Source: Streptomyces chrestomyceticus JCM 4735 (GTDB lineage Bacteria > Actinomycetota > Actinomycetes > Streptomycetales > Streptomycetaceae). Taken from it: a stretch of DNA of 64,000 bases. The stretch covers positions 62,001 through 126,000 of the forward strand of contig NZ_BHZC01000001.1 in the NCBI RefSeq assembly GCF_003865135.1, given 5' to 3'. The position numbers and the translations under genes are program-made. Position 1 is the first letter of the stretch; the number at the start of each line of letters is the position of its first letter. The notes under the pieces were generated by a model. That model made no database searches. It saw nothing but the letters and a program-made list of their open reading frames with translations, and was not told the origin of the DNA. Below, one piece after another: positions 1 to 8,781 of the stretch.

Positions 1-567
1 GCTGCCGGGCTGGTGCCCGGGTGAAGGGGGTTCGACCCACAGGTTCCTGGCGTCATTGGGATCGCCGCCGGGTTCGAGGCTGATGAGGTGGTCGTACTCG
101 GCGTCGTGCAGGCTCGGGGTGTAGCCGTAGGAGCGGGCGTCGGCCGTCTTCTCGACGCTGGTGACGGACACCGGCGGCCGGATCGCCGAGGTGTAGCCGC
201 CGGTACGGCACACGATGGAGGCCAGCGTCTTCTGGGTGACGTCCGGGTTCAGTGCGCCCGGGGTGCAGGAGGCATCCTGCAGCGGCTGACCGCGGACGGT
301 GCGGTAGTGGCACGTACCCGGGGCGGGCTGGGCCTGCACCGTGTAGTGCGCCTGCGGACCCGGCCCGTTCACAATCAGCGACGAGGCGGCACGGCCGCTT
401 GCGGAAGCCGCCGAGCGGGCCGGCGCCGCACCGGACGCCCCTGCGCTCTCCCGGTGCTTGCCGTTGGCGGAACCACCACCGTTGCCGCCGGTGCAGCCGG
501 TGAGCAGCGCAGTGCCCAGCAGCACGGCCACCGCCGGCCGCAGCGCAGACGAAGGCAGGGACAACAC
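1..567 (-). CDS. secreted lipoprotein, 3' end beyond left edge
   Basis: Reads from a GTG at 567 (TTG at 564 is an alternative) off the left edge, 189 codons visible. AGGAGG lies just upstream on the minus strand. The N-terminus is a lipoprotein signal: basic start, hydrophobic stretch, then the lipobox LLTGC, followed by a Gly/Ser/Ala-rich linker of about 40 residues. The folded part has cysteines in CHYRT and CTPGA and the motif YDHLISLEPGG-NDARNLWVEP near the end. I know this motif from a common actinobacterial family of secreted hypothetical proteins, and its Asp-His resembles a remote HNH-like core, but that relation is inference. The product should be anchored outside the membrane. Function unknown. 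Confidence 0.8.
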   Translation of the reverse strand, partial: MLSLPSSALRPAVAVLLGTALLTGCTGGNGGGSANGKHRESAGASGAAPARSAASASGRAASSLIVNGPGPQAHYTVQAQPAPGTCHYRTVRGQPLQDASCTPGALNPDVTQKTLASIVCRTGGYTSAIRPPVSVTSVEKTADARSYGYTPSLHDAEYDHLISLEPGGDPNDARNLWVEPPSPGHQPGS

Positions 568-737
568 GGCCTCCTGGAGGGCGGGGACATGACCAGACTG
601 GCAGGCCACAGCGGTACGGGAAGCCCCCGCGAGCGTGAAGTTCCGGTACCTGCTTTGACCGCGTGGCCCTCTGGTGTCCGCGCAGCTGCGGGGCCGGTGT
701 CCTGGCCCCGCAGCGTGCCGTCGGCGTGGGAGTCCGG

Positions 738-1091
738 CTATGTCTTCCGCCCATGCGTCCACCCGTTCACGCGGTTTCCCTCGATGCGCCAGGCCAACCG
801 GGCGTTGCGCATGAACCGTTCCATGGCGTACGTGCTGATGAGCGCCGCGAAGTCGGCATCGTCGGCGCAGTATCGGACCAGGTGGGTGCCGAGGTGGGGC
901 AGGTCCTTGGCGCGGCCCGTGGCACGGTTGAGCGCGGGACGCTTTTCCACTCGCTGGGATGACGCCAGCCGACTGCTCGTCAGCGCGGTGGCCGGGAGTG
1001 CGCGGGGCAAGGGCAGTACGGCTACAGAGCAGGTCCACGCGACATCGGCCTTGGCGCCACGCTGCCATGCCAGGAGGTGGAACAGGCTCAC
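738..1091 (-). CDS. hypothetical protein, possibly a remnant
   Basis: Open frame of 117 codons whose second half reads like real protein: LPHLGTHLVRYCADDADFAA, then a run rich in Arg/Asn/Trp to the C-terminus. The first half (Ser/Ala/Leu-rich) is less convincing, so the true start may be internal. No family recognised. The 41-residue frame at 1140-1265 on the same strand also looks genuine, and the two could be pieces of one decayed gene. Nothing nearby suggests a job. Confidence 0.35.
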   Translation of the reverse strand: MSLFHLLAWQRGAKADVAWTCSVAVLPLPRALPATALTSSRLASSQRVEKRPALNRATGRAKDLPHLGTHLVRYCADDADFAALISTYAMERFMRNARLAWRIEGNRVNGWTHGRKT

Positions 1092-1139
1092 CTCCTGGCC
1101 GCGGAAGCTTCCCTGGAGCAGATCGCGAAGGGCAAGGCC

Positions 1140-1265
1140 CTAGGGGCCGAGGCTGAACGGATAGCCGCCGTGGTCAAACGTATCGAGGTAGTCCCGGGCA
1201 CGCTTGCGGTATGTCCAGGCGGGGTCGTCCCGGAAGCACTTGATGCTTTTGCGGACCTCGAACAC
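1140..1265 (-). pseudogene. short protein-like fragment of unknown family
   Basis: A 41-codon frame opens with GTG at 1265 directly after an in-frame TGA and ends at TAG 1140-1142. Its sequence (FEVRKSIKCFRDD, then TYRKRARDYLDTFDHGGYPF) has the aromatic and charged balance of a folded protein, but it is far too short to be complete. Probably the surviving part of a broken gene. Family not recognised. Confidence 0.3.
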
Positions 1266-1421
1266 GATCAGTCAGAGCTGCCCAGTTCGGTGTTGGCTGC
1301 GTTGCCGACGCCGTACCGGTTGCACGGTGCTGGCCACCGCCGTCGTTGATCTTTTCGCCTGCGTGGTTCGCGCCGCCGCCGACGGCAATGACGATCAGGG
1401 CGACGGCCAGCGGCGGCCCAG

Positions 1422-1585
1422 TTCCGACATCGCGACGCGGTCGAGTGCTGCGTCAGCAAGTGGAAACAGTTCCGGGCGGTGGTCGGCCGCTCCGACAAAC
1501 GCGACTACATTTTCAACGACACCCTCACCGTCACCGCGATCGTCATCTGGCTCCGCGACACCGTCCAAGAGCCGTCAGAAACGAC
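1422..1585 (+). pseudogene. IS5-family transposase, C-terminal remnant
   Basis: The plus frame reads FRHRDAVECCVSKWKQFRAV then DKRDYIFNDTLTVTAIVIWL. This matches the end of IS5-group transposases common in Streptomyces (usual form: RN-VER-I-R-KQFR-VATRYDK-...-IVIWLR), which carries the last catalytic Glu in a V-E-R context; here it is VECC. No start, N-terminal part or terminal repeats are visible, so only the last 50 or so codons survive. Confidence 0.65.
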
Positions 1586-1648
1586 CGAGCGCCGGAAGGC
1601 CGGCCGCGGTGGCCGGACGGATCACACCGTCCGGCGGTGCGGTGTCCT

Positions 1649-2134
1649 TCAGCACGCGCAGGAGACGCCCGAGCGCGGGGCGGTCAGGTCGTCGACGGGG
1701 CGCTGCTCGGTACCGGTGGCGGAGGTGTAGGCGAAGCCCTCGCGTACCCAGTACTCGAAGCCGCCGAGCATTTCCTTGACCTGGTAGCCGAGGCGGGCGA
1801 AGGCCAGCGCGGCGCGGGTCGCGCCGTTGCAGCCGGGGCCCCAGCAGTAGGTGACCACGGTCCGGTCCGGGTCGATCAACTGCGGTGCCAGGTCGGCGAT
1901 CCGCGCGGTGGGAAGGTGAAGGGCACCGGGGATGCGGCCCTGGTCCCAGGCGGCGTCGCCGCGGGTGTCGACCACCACGATGCCGGGTGCGCCGGATGCC
2001 AGATCGGCGTGGACGTCGGAGACGTCCGCCTCGAAGGCGAGCCGGGCGGCGTAGTGGGCGGCGGCCTCGGCCGGAGCGGCGGCGGGCACGTTCAGGACGG
2101 CGCCGGTGGTCTCGGCGGCAGCGGTGGCAGACAT
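1649..2134 (-). CDS. rhodanese-like domain protein
   Basis: 161 residues from ATG at 2134. One rhodanese domain occupies about residues 35-150. The active-site loop is C102-NGATR, the Cys-X4-Arg loop of catalytically competent sulfurtransferases; a second Cys (C97) sits just before it in CWGPGC. The RGDAAWDQGRIPGALHLP stretch is the CH2A-like signature. Such proteins move sulfane sulfur via a Cys persulfide in the cytoplasm. The downstream neighbour (upstream in transcription, 2333-3313, same strand) is a GlxA-type regulator; the 198-bp gap argues for separate transcription, although control by it is plausible. Substrate unknown. Confidence 0.88.
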   Translation of the reverse strand: MSATAAAETTGAVLNVPAAAPAEAAAHYAARLAFEADVSDVHADLASGAPGIVVVDTRGDAAWDQGRIPGALHLPTARIADLAPQLIDPDRTVVTYCWGPGCNGATRAALAFARLGYQVKEMLGGFEYWVREGFAYTSATGTEQRPVDDLTAPRSGVSCAC

Positions 2135-2332
2135 CGGAGTACCTCTTGTTCTTGCTGGTCAGGGCGGGTTTCTGCGGGCCGTGCCGGGTGTGCCCGGCCG
2201 GCTGCGGATCCATCCTCCGGTTCCCTGACCCGCCCCACGAGTGTCGTGAACGCCTGAGGTCGCCAAGATTCCGCCAGCAACTTCCGTCGGCCGTTCCGCC
2301 AGTCGCATCCCGCCGGCCGTACGGAGTGGCCT

Positions 2333-3313
2333 TCACGCGTGCTCGGGGGCGCGGGTGAACGTCTTGCGGTAGGCCGTCGGCGTCGTGCGCATCCGGCGGG
2401 TGAAGTGGTGCCGGTACGTCGCGGTGCTGTCGAAGCCGACCGCGGCGGCGACCTCGTCCACGGTCCCCTCGCCGGATTCGAGCAGCGGCAGGCTGGCGGC
2501 CACCCGCTGGGCGATGACCCAGCGCATGGGGCTCACGCCGTTGCGGCGGGTGAAGTGCCGCAGGTACGAGCGTTCCGACATGCGCGCGGCCCGGGCCAGG
2601 GCGGGCACGGACAGTGGTGTGCGCAGATGGCGCAGCGCCCAGTTCATGCTCCGCGTGACGCCGTCGTCCTCGGGGCTGGCCTGTCCCACCGCCGCCTCGA
2701 TGAACTGGGCCTGCCCGCCCTCGCGGTGCGGCGGGACCACGAAGCGGCGCGCCACCGCGTTGGCGACGGCCGCGCCGTGATCGGCCCGGACCAGGTAGAG
2801 GCACAGGTCGATTCCGGCCGCGCTGCCCGCGCTGGTGAGGACGTCGCCGTTGTCGACGTACAGCACGTCGGGGTCCACCGCGACGCCGGGGTGCCGTTCG
2901 GCGAGCGCGCGGGCGTAGCGCCAGTGGGTGGTGGCGCGCCGGCCGTCCAACAGGCCGGCCGCCGCCAGTGCGAAGGCCCCCGAGCAGATCGACACCAGTC
3001 GCGCTCCCCGCGCGTGGGCCCGCAGCAGCGCTTCCACCAGGGCGGGCGAGACCTCCGCCCCGGCCTCGGCCACCCCCGGCACGATGACCGTGTCCGCCGC
3101 GGCCAGCGCGTCGAGCCCGTACTCGGCGCGCACCGTGAACCCGCCGACCGCCCGCAGGTCCCGGCCGGGTTCCTCGGCGCACACCCGCAGTTCGTACCAG
3201 GGCAGGTCGCCCAGCTCGGGCCGGGACAGGCCGAAGACCTCCACCACCACACCCAGTTCGAAGGGCGCCATGGCATCGAAGGCCAGCACAGCCACCACGT
3301 GGGTCTTCTTCAT
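2333..3313 (-). CDS. GlxA-type transcriptional regulator (DJ-1/PfpI + AraC HTH)
   Basis: 326 residues. About 1-175 is a DJ-1/PfpI-like domain, with the conserved Cys elbow in SICSGAFALAAAGLLDGR and the acidic FDAMAPFELGVV start. About 215-320 is an AraC-type double helix-turn-helix (LAR-ARMSERSYLRHFTRRNG and VGFDSTATYRHHFTRRM). The usual GlxA length is 310-340. The ATG at 3313 has no clear Shine-Dalgarno; TAAGAT lies about 8 nt upstream, so a leaderless message is possible. The sensor domain in this family rarely has enzymatic activity; its ligand is unknown. Likely regulates itself or the adjacent rhodanese gene (inference from context). Confidence 0.9.
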   Translation of the reverse strand: MKKTHVVAVLAFDAMAPFELGVVVEVFGLSRPELGDLPWYELRVCAEEPGRDLRAVGGFTVRAEYGLDALAAADTVIVPGVAEAGAEVSPALVEALLRAHARGARLVSICSGAFALAAAGLLDGRRATTHWRYARALAERHPGVAVDPDVLYVDNGDVLTSAGSAAGIDLCLYLVRADHGAAVANAVARRFVVPPHREGGQAQFIEAAVGQASPEDDGVTRSMNWALRHLRTPLSVPALARAARMSERSYLRHFTRRNGVSPMRWVIAQRVAASLPLLESGEGTVDEVAAAVGFDSTATYRHHFTRRMRTTPTAYRKTFTRAPEHA

Positions 3314-3359
3314 GGCTGGATCTTAAAGGTCAGAGGGTTCTGGCCAATATTTTCCCCGT

Positions 3360-3743
3360 GCCCTCATGCCGGGCCCGCCGGATGTGGCCAGGTGCCGGCC
3401 CGGCCGCGTGCTGGTGGGCCCGGCAGGAGCTGGAGTCGATGTCCACCGCCCACTCGCGTTCCAGGGGGCAGGCCAGGGTGCCTCAGGGTCGGCGGCATTC
3501 GCCTCGGTCTGCGGCTCGGTCAGGATGCGCCGCCGACCAGCGCCGATGCCGCTCATAGCCGGTCTGCCATGGGCCGTACCGCCCCGGCAGCCCCTGCCGG
3601 GGCGCCCCAGTGCGGGCCCGGAACAGCACGCCGCTGACCACCGCGCGGTGATCCGCCCACGGCCCGCCGGGCGAGCCGGTGGCCGGCAACAACGGCTCGA
3701 TCTTCAACCGCCACGCACCGGCCAGCTCATGTCGTCGCACCAT
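3360..3743 (-). pseudogene. IS5-family transposase remnant
   Basis: Begins at 3743 with MVRRHELAGAWRLKIEPLLP, the standard start of IS5-group (IS4811-like) transposases, and continues through LFRARTGAPRQGLPGRYGPW and YERHRRWSA. In another frame the catalytic-Asp segment VDIDSSSCRAHQHAAG is readable near 3370-3440. The frame changes and the central and C-terminal parts are gone. No inverted repeats found. Inactive. Confidence 0.75.
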
Positions 3744-3915
3744 GCCGGACGCCTGCCCGCTCCGAGGAACCCGCCAGCAAAAGCCATTAGAAACGCCCTA
3801 ATACTCCAGTGTGACTTCGTAGTTCCACATCGCGTCGCGCGTGCGCTGGTCACCGGACGGTGTCCTGCGCCGTAGCCGGGGAACAGACATCCGCGACAGA
3901 CGCGCATTGGGCTGG

Positions 3916-4401
3916 TCATCGCTGTTCATGACGTTGTCCTGCCGCCGCGGCGGCAGCGTCGTGCCGATGAGCCGAGGGGGGCGGCCCCCAGGGCGCCTCC
4001 AGCGCCGCCCGCAGGGCGTCGGCCGCCTCCCGGCCGATCCGCTCGGCGAGCTGGTCTTCCAGTTGTTCGATGGTGCGGACGGCCCGGCGGTGCGCGCGTT
4101 CGCCTTCCTCGGTGCGCCGGATCAGCCGCTGCCGAGCAGAGGCGGGGTCGGGGACCTGCTCGAGCAGTCCGGCGGCGATCAGACTGTGCACGGCCTGGTG
4201 CGCGGTCTGCCGGGTGACACCCATGCGCCGGGCCAGCTCCGACACCGTGGTGCCTTCGCCGTCCAGTACGGCGAAGAGCTGTGTCTGCGTCGGGGACACC
4301 GGCGTGGCGCTGCCCGCTTCCACGGCGGCCAGCAGCCCTTCTTCGAACCAGCGGCGGGCGTCACCGAGCAGCTGGGGAAGGTTGCGGCGAGTGTCTTGCA
4401 T
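3916..4401 (-). CDS. MarR-family transcriptional repressor
   Basis: 161 residues from ATG 4401, preceded by GTGAGGAAC at normal spacing; an upstream in-frame start (4461) would add 20 unlikely residues and overlap the promoter. A winged HTH spans roughly residues 35-100: TQTQLFAVLDGEGTTVSELA, then RMGVTRQTAHQAVHSLIAAG and the wing DPASARQRLIRRT. The gene is divergent from the quercetinase-like cupin at 4518, with a perfect GTCAGG-CTA-CCTGAC palindrome between them (4470-4484). MarR proteins of this arrangement typically release DNA on binding a phenolic; here a flavonoid is the plausible inducer (inference). Confidence 0.88.
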   Translation of the reverse strand: MQDTRRNLPQLLGDARRWFEEGLLAAVEAGSATPVSPTQTQLFAVLDGEGTTVSELARRMGVTRQTAHQAVHSLIAAGLLEQVPDPASARQRLIRRTEEGERAHRRAVRTIEQLEDQLAERIGREAADALRAALEAPWGPPPSAHRHDAAAAAAGQRHEQR

Positions 4402-4469
4402 GTGTTCCTCACGGCGGCGAAAGGCGGGACCGGACACCCCGCACGGCTTGCCCACCGACACAGAGTCAT

Positions 4470-4484
4470 GTCAGGCTACCTGAC
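4470..4484. promoter_or_regulatory. palindromic operator between marR-type gene and cupin gene
   Basis: GTCAGGCTACCTGAC is a perfect 6-3-6 inverted repeat in the 116-bp divergent intergenic region. A further GTCAG half-site follows at about 4490. The position suits a MarR dimer controlling both its own gene and the cupin/hydrolase operon. Confidence 0.6.
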
Positions 4485-4517
4485 GTTCCTGTCAGAGGGT
4501 GATCCTAAGGAGACCGC

Positions 4518-5075
4518 ATGACCATCGAGTACGCCACACGCTACCGCCGGACCTCCCGCATACCCGCGGAGCCGGGCAAGCCCTACTTCATCGAGAAGGG
4601 CGAAGGAGACCGCGCCCACCTGTTCGGCGACCTGATCACCATCTACGCCGGCGGGGAGCAGACCGAGAACACCTTCAACTTCTTCACCGTTGAAGGCCCC
4701 AAGGCCGATCTCATACCGGCCCACCTGCACACCGACACCTACGAGGTCTTCTACGTCACCCAGGGCGCCGTCCGGCTGTTCGTCGAGGGCACCGACGGCG
4801 AACAGCAGGAAAAGCTGCTCACCCCCGGTGACTTCGGCTTCGTCCCGAAGAACTGCACGCACGCCTACCGCATGGAGCGCCACCACAGCCAGATCGTCGG
4901 TGTCGCCGCCGGCCCCGGCGCCACCTTCGAGCGGTTCTTCGAGAACCTCGGCGTGCCCGCCGAACAGCTCGGCCTGCCGCACCAGCCCGTCGTCCCGGAG
5001 CCCGCGAAGTTCGAGACCGTCCCGCAGCAGTACGACGTACGCTTCCTGCCCGACCACCAGTGGCGTACCCGGTGA
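4518..5075 (+). CDS. queD: quercetin 2,3-dioxygenase-like cupin
   Basis: 185 residues from ATG 4518 with GGAGACCGC upstream. A single cupin barrel: motif 1 has metal ligands H69, H71 and E76 in PAHLHTDTYEVFYVTQG; motif 2 is GDFGFVPKNCTHAYR with the fourth ligand H115. Length and composition match the monocupin Streptomyces quercetinases, which use a divalent metal to open the flavonol C ring with release of CO. The gene overlaps the next (hydrolase) by GTGA, so the two are translationally coupled. The divergent MarR repressor and operator suggest induction by flavonoids. Substrate is inferred from family, not proven. Confidence 0.85.
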   Translation: MTIEYATRYRRTSRIPAEPGKPYFIEKGEGDRAHLFGDLITIYAGGEQTENTFNFFTVEGPKADLIPAHLHTDTYEVFYVTQGAVRLFVEGTDGEQQEKLLTPGDFGFVPKNCTHAYRMERHHSQIVGVAAGPGATFERFFENLGVPAEQLGLPHQPVVPEPAKFETVPQQYDVRFLPDHQWRTR

Positions 5076-5980
5076 CGGCGCCCAGGCCCTCGCTGCACGA
5101 ACTCATCGCCGCGCCCCACCCCGACCGCGCCGCCCTGCCGCCCGCAGCGATGAGCGCGCCCGGGGTACGGGAACTGCGCGGCGTGCCCTACCAAGAGATC
5201 GACGGAAGCCGCCCGCTGGAACTCGACCTGTGGCTGCCCGAGACCGACACGGCGGCGCACCCCGCTCCGCTGATGCTGTTCGTGCACGGCGGCGCGTGGT
5301 GCCGGGGACGGCGCGACGACATGGGACTGCGCACCCGCCACTGGTCCCCCCGCCCCTTCGCGCGCATCGCGGCCGCCGGTCTCGCCGTCGCCTGCGCCGA
5401 CTACCGGCTCAGCGGCGAAGCCACTTTCCCCGCCCCGCTGGACGATCTGCGCTCCGCCTTGCGCTGGCTCACCCTGCGCTCGACGGAACTCGGCATCGAC
5501 ACCGGGCGGACGGTGGTATGGGGCGAGTCCGCCGGCGGACTTCTCGCCTCACTCCTCGCCCTGACCGAGGCCGGCCCCGCGAGCGGGGAGTACGCGCAGC
5601 CGGCCGCTGCCGTGGTCTGGTACGCGCCGAGCGACCTGACCACCGCCCGCGGCCGTTTCACTCCCGAAGACCCCGCCACCCCCGAGGCACGCATGCTCGG
5701 AGCGGCCCCGGCCACCGTCCCGGAACGCGCCCGCACGGCCAGTCCCCTCGCCCACGTCCGGCCCGACGCCCCACCGTTCCTCCTGGTCCATGGAGACCAG
5801 GACACCCTGATCGACTGCTCGCACAGCCGGTCCCTGGCCGCAGCACTGGAGCAGGCCGGCGCGCCGGTTGAGTTGTGGACGGTGCCGGGCGCCGATCACG
5901 GCTGGTACGGCCTGCCCGACACCGAAGTGGAGGAAATCTTCCACCGCTCCCTGACCTTCGCCTCCTGTCAACCTGCGTGA
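5072..5980 (+). CDS. alpha/beta hydrolase (HSL/carboxylesterase type)
   Basis: Start taken at GTG 5072, which overlaps the cupin stop as GTGA; a GTG at 5060 is also in frame. 302 residues. Oxyanion motif HGGAW at 72-76, nucleophile S153 in GESAGG, then a late Asp in VHGDQDTLID and His in GADHGWYG complete the triad. No signal peptide, so cytoplasmic. In an operon with a quercetinase-like enzyme it could hydrolyse the depside product of flavonol cleavage, an ester of two phenolic moieties; that is inference from chemistry and gene order. Confidence 0.85.
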   Translation: MTAPRPSLHELIAAPHPDRAALPPAAMSAPGVRELRGVPYQEIDGSRPLELDLWLPETDTAAHPAPLMLFVHGGAWCRGRRDDMGLRTRHWSPRPFARIAAAGLAVACADYRLSGEATFPAPLDDLRSALRWLTLRSTELGIDTGRTVVWGESAGGLLASLLALTEAGPASGEYAQPAAAVVWYAPSDLTTARGRFTPEDPATPEARMLGAAPATVPERARTASPLAHVRPDAPPFLLVHGDQDTLIDCSHSRSLAAALEQAGAPVELWTVPGADHGWYGLPDTEVEEIFHRSLTFASCQPA

Positions 5981-5990
5981 ACGACGCAAA

Positions 5991-6004
5991 GGGACCGAGG
6001 TCCC
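5991..6004 (+). terminator. short hairpin after hydrolase gene
   Basis: GGGACCGAGGTCCC, six-base arms, 10 nt after the hydrolase stop. Weak and without a T run; a possible but unproven terminator. Confidence 0.3.
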
Positions 6005-6338
6005 GTATTGAACTACTTCGGTGAACGTAACCTTCTCGGCCCTCTGCTTGCCGTTCATCACTCTCTGTGATGCCGGTAGGCAGTTCGATGGCTGCCGACG
6101 TCATAGTGGGCGGCGGTGTGCCGGTTCTTGGAGCCGGGCGGTCACCGGCGCCAGGCCCGTTGGGTCAGGTGGGGCGCCTGCGGGTGTGCGGAACGGACAC
6201 GGATGGAGGCCCGGAAGCTGATGACGTCGGCTTCGAGCGTCATACGGGATGCCCTGACGACCTGGGAAACAATGGGTGGGGCCGAGAGAGGGCCACCGTC
6301 ATCCAGTCTGGTCACCCGGCCCTGCATATGCTTCCGGC

Positions 6339-6452
6339 ATGACGGACATGCTGGAATGGAAAGACCGCAAGGTCGCCATGCGGGCCTGCTCCGCCGGGAC
6401 CCGCAGTACCGGTCTCGAGGGCGCGCTGCGCGCCGTGCTGCGGGCGGGGTGA
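6339..6452 (+). CDS. 37-residue ORF coupled to membrane protein
   Basis: ATG 6339 to TGA 6450-6452. The stop overlaps the GTG start of the next gene as GTGA, the typical coupling arrangement in Streptomyces. The product (starts MTDMLEWKDRKVAMRACS, ends LRAVLRAG) has no recognised family. It may be a coupling leader peptide or the tail of a truncated gene. The 330 bp before it (6005-6338) show no coding signal. Confidence 0.35.
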   Translation: MTDMLEWKDRKVAMRACSAGTRSTGLEGALRAVLRAG

Positions 6453-6829
6453 GCTCTATGGCCGCGAAGAAGGGGCTGTCCTGGGGCTTCGCCGTCGCGG
6501 TGGGCGTCATGGCGGTGAGCGTCGTCGTTGACTGGGGCCGGGGTGAGGGTCTGGACTGGGCCGTGGTGGCTTTCCTGCTGATGGTGGGACCTCACGTGGT
6601 GGGCGAGGTGCTGCGGGCGTATGGGAGAGACCGCGCGGCGGCCCGGGCTGACGCCGTCTCGAACTGGCTGGTGCTCCCCGCCGGCGTCGTTCTGTGGGCG
6701 GGCCTGATCGTCGGCTGGTCCCGAGGCGAGGGCACACCATGGCTCCCGTTCGCGGCAGCGGTGCTGATCTCGCTCGGCGCGGCGATGATGGGCGTGGCAG
6801 CCCTGCGCAGGCGCCGCGCGGCGGCCTGA
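6449..6829 (+). CDS. small integral membrane protein
   Basis: About 126 residues from GTG 6449 (ATG 6458 is an alternative). Four hydrophobic segments: LSWGFAVAVGVMAVSVVV, WAVVAFLLMVGPHVVGEV, WLVLPAGVVLWAGLIVGW and LPFAAAVLISLGAAMMGVAA, with a basic C-terminal tail. Conserved-looking W-RGEG motifs follow helices 1 and 3, suggesting an internal two-fold repeat (DWGRGEGLDW and GWSRGEGTPW). No known family assigned; cytoplasmic membrane. Confidence 0.7.
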   Translation: MSSMAAKKGLSWGFAVAVGVMAVSVVVDWGRGEGLDWAVVAFLLMVGPHVVGEVLRAYGRDRAAARADAVSNWLVLPAGVVLWAGLIVGWSRGEGTPWLPFAAAVLISLGAAMMGVAALRRRRAAA

Positions 6830-7051
6830 GCGACCCGCAACCGGAAATCCTGGGGCCCCGCCCTTCAGTCGGAGTGCAAAGTTGACGAGGCTGGCGGCCG
6901 GGCCGTGACATGACGGTGGCCGTGCGGGTTCTTCTGCGAGCTCGCAAAACGCATCGGCTACGCCGTCGACTTCCTGCTTCTGACCGGCAAGCAGCTTAAG
7001 GAGGCATCGGGGCGCACGACATAGCACCATGGTGGCTATGTAGGGGTCTGC

Positions 7052-8781
7052 GGGGATCAGGCACACATTCCGTGAGGACGATCACCGGGTGCCGGGTTCG
7101 GTGACTGTTCGTGACGGATGGCAGTGAGGAGGACCCGCTTTCGGAGCAGGGGGAGCTTGGCGCGGCCGAACATCTGCCGCTTGATCATCTTGATGTGGTT
7201 GACCCGGCCTTCGACGGGTCCGGAGTTCCAGTGCGTGGTCAGGCCCTGGAGCACGGCGTCCCAGTCCTTCTCCAGGCCGTGCGTGAAGGTGTGGAGTCCA
7301 GGGAGTTCCTCGGCCTGGGCGGCGAGGATCCAGTCCTTGAGGTGCTGACCGGAGCGGTTGGTGAGAATTTCGGCGACGGACCGGACGAGCTGTTCGGCGG
7401 CGGCCAGTTCGGGGCAGCGGGCGAGGATGCCGGCGAATTGCTCCCGCTCCTCGTGCCGCAGCCGGTCGGGGTGCCGCATCATCCAGCCGGTGACCTGGCA
7501 AACGCCCGGCGGTACCGGTCCGGCGACGCGGATGCGCCGTCGGCGGCGGGGCCGCAGCTAGTCGCTGATGATCTGGTAACTGCCCTGGTAACCCAGCGCT
7601 TTGAGCTCGGCGTGCAGGTGGATTGCGTTGGTGTGGCCCTCGGCCCGGCGCCGGTCCAGGTGTGCCTTGAAGGAGTCGAGCTGGCTGGGCCGGGGCTGGT
7701 GACGGCCGTTGGGCATCTGCTCGGGTGTTTCGGCGCGGGCGGCCCGGCGGACGGTGTTGCCGCCCATGTGCAGTTCCCGGGCGATCTGCCGGATGCCGTG
7801 GCCCTGGGCGAGGAGGGAGTGGACGATCGCGTGGCGCTCGCGCTGTCGGGCCTCGATGGGTGACATCTCCTTCGTCGTGTTCTCCGGCTCGGCGAAGGAG
7901 ATGTTCCCGATGCCGTTCGCATCGGCGTCCGGCGGTTTGAGGCAGGCGTTGTGCCGACGCACACAGCGTTCCACCGCGGTGCCGAGGTTCTGCAGCAGCT
8001 GGAAGGGGTCGGCGATCTGGACCGCGTGGGGCGCTCCGGTGCGGGCGCCGTCGGCGTAGGACCCGGCCCGGTCCCGGCAGATGGCCTCAGAGCCGGGGTG
8101 GGCCAGTAGCCAGGCGGCCAGCGTCGTGGCGTCCCGGCCGGGGAGCAGGTCCAGGGGCTGGCCGGTCTCGCAGTCGATGATGACGGTGCCGTAGTGCTGC
8201 CCGCGGCGGATGGCGAAGTCGTCCACACCCAGCACCTTCGGCACGGCCCAGGCGGGATCGGGCATCGCCATCGCCAGTCTCAGCAGTGTCATACGGCTCA
8301 CGACACTGTGCAGGGCCTTCGTGAAGCGGGCTCCGGAGCGGCCGGCGAGAGCGACGGCCACAGCCTCCAGCACCCTACGGAAAGCCGGAGTCCGCCTGCC
8401 GTACCTCACGGTGAGTCCGTCGACCTGCTCGGCGAACGTACGGCGCGGACAAGCGGCGTTCTCGCAGTACAACCGCCGGACGCAGAGATCGATCCGTACC
8501 GCCTGATCACCCACCGGGCCATCGGCAGGATGCCGCTCGTAGGCGCTGTGCACCCGCTCGGACGGCGCCGCGCAGTCGGGACAACTCACGACGGCGTCCC
8601 GGGTTCTGGCCACCACGTGGACCGCGCCGTCCGCCGGGAAGACGACGTCCACCAGCACGGTGTCGAGGTACGGGAACAGCACACGGACGAGCTCGTCACA
8701 CCGCACCACGGTCCCAGATAACGCTACGTCACTGCCCGTGAAACCCGGTGACCGTCCTCACGGAATGTGTGCCTGATCCCC
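7052..8781. mobile_element. ISL3-family insertion sequence with intact terminal repeats
   Basis: Left end GGGGATCAGGCACACATTCC at 7052 is repeated inverted at the right end (to 8781). The match continues through CGTGAGGACG-TCACCGGG, giving near-perfect repeats of about 38 bp. Between them lies one minus-strand transposase. I see no convincing 8-bp target duplication at the flanks, so either one flank has changed or the insertion is old. Confidence 0.85.
7057..8709 (-). pseudogene. ISL3-family transposase interrupted by one in-frame TAG
   Basis: One reading frame runs from ATG 8709 to TGA 7057 inside the left repeat, with a single TAG at 7558-7560. N-terminal zinc-finger-like segment (SCPDCAAP, CENAACPRRTFAEQ), then the DDE domain: GVDDFAIRRGQHYGTVIID, CRDRAGSYADGA, and an HTH of MGGNTVRRAAR type. 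After the stop the frame continues through QVTGWMMRHPDRL to WNSGPVEGRVNHIKMIKRQM, which carries the final catalytic Glu. Without readthrough the last 167 codons, including that Glu, are lost. The stop sits where family members often have Tyr (TAC to TAG). Confidence 0.85.

Noticed and set aside
1575..3182. 535-codon open frame on the minus strand across the rhodanese and GlxA genes
   Set aside because: It overlaps two well-supported genes in another frame, is Arg/Gly/Pro-rich throughout and lacks any domain.
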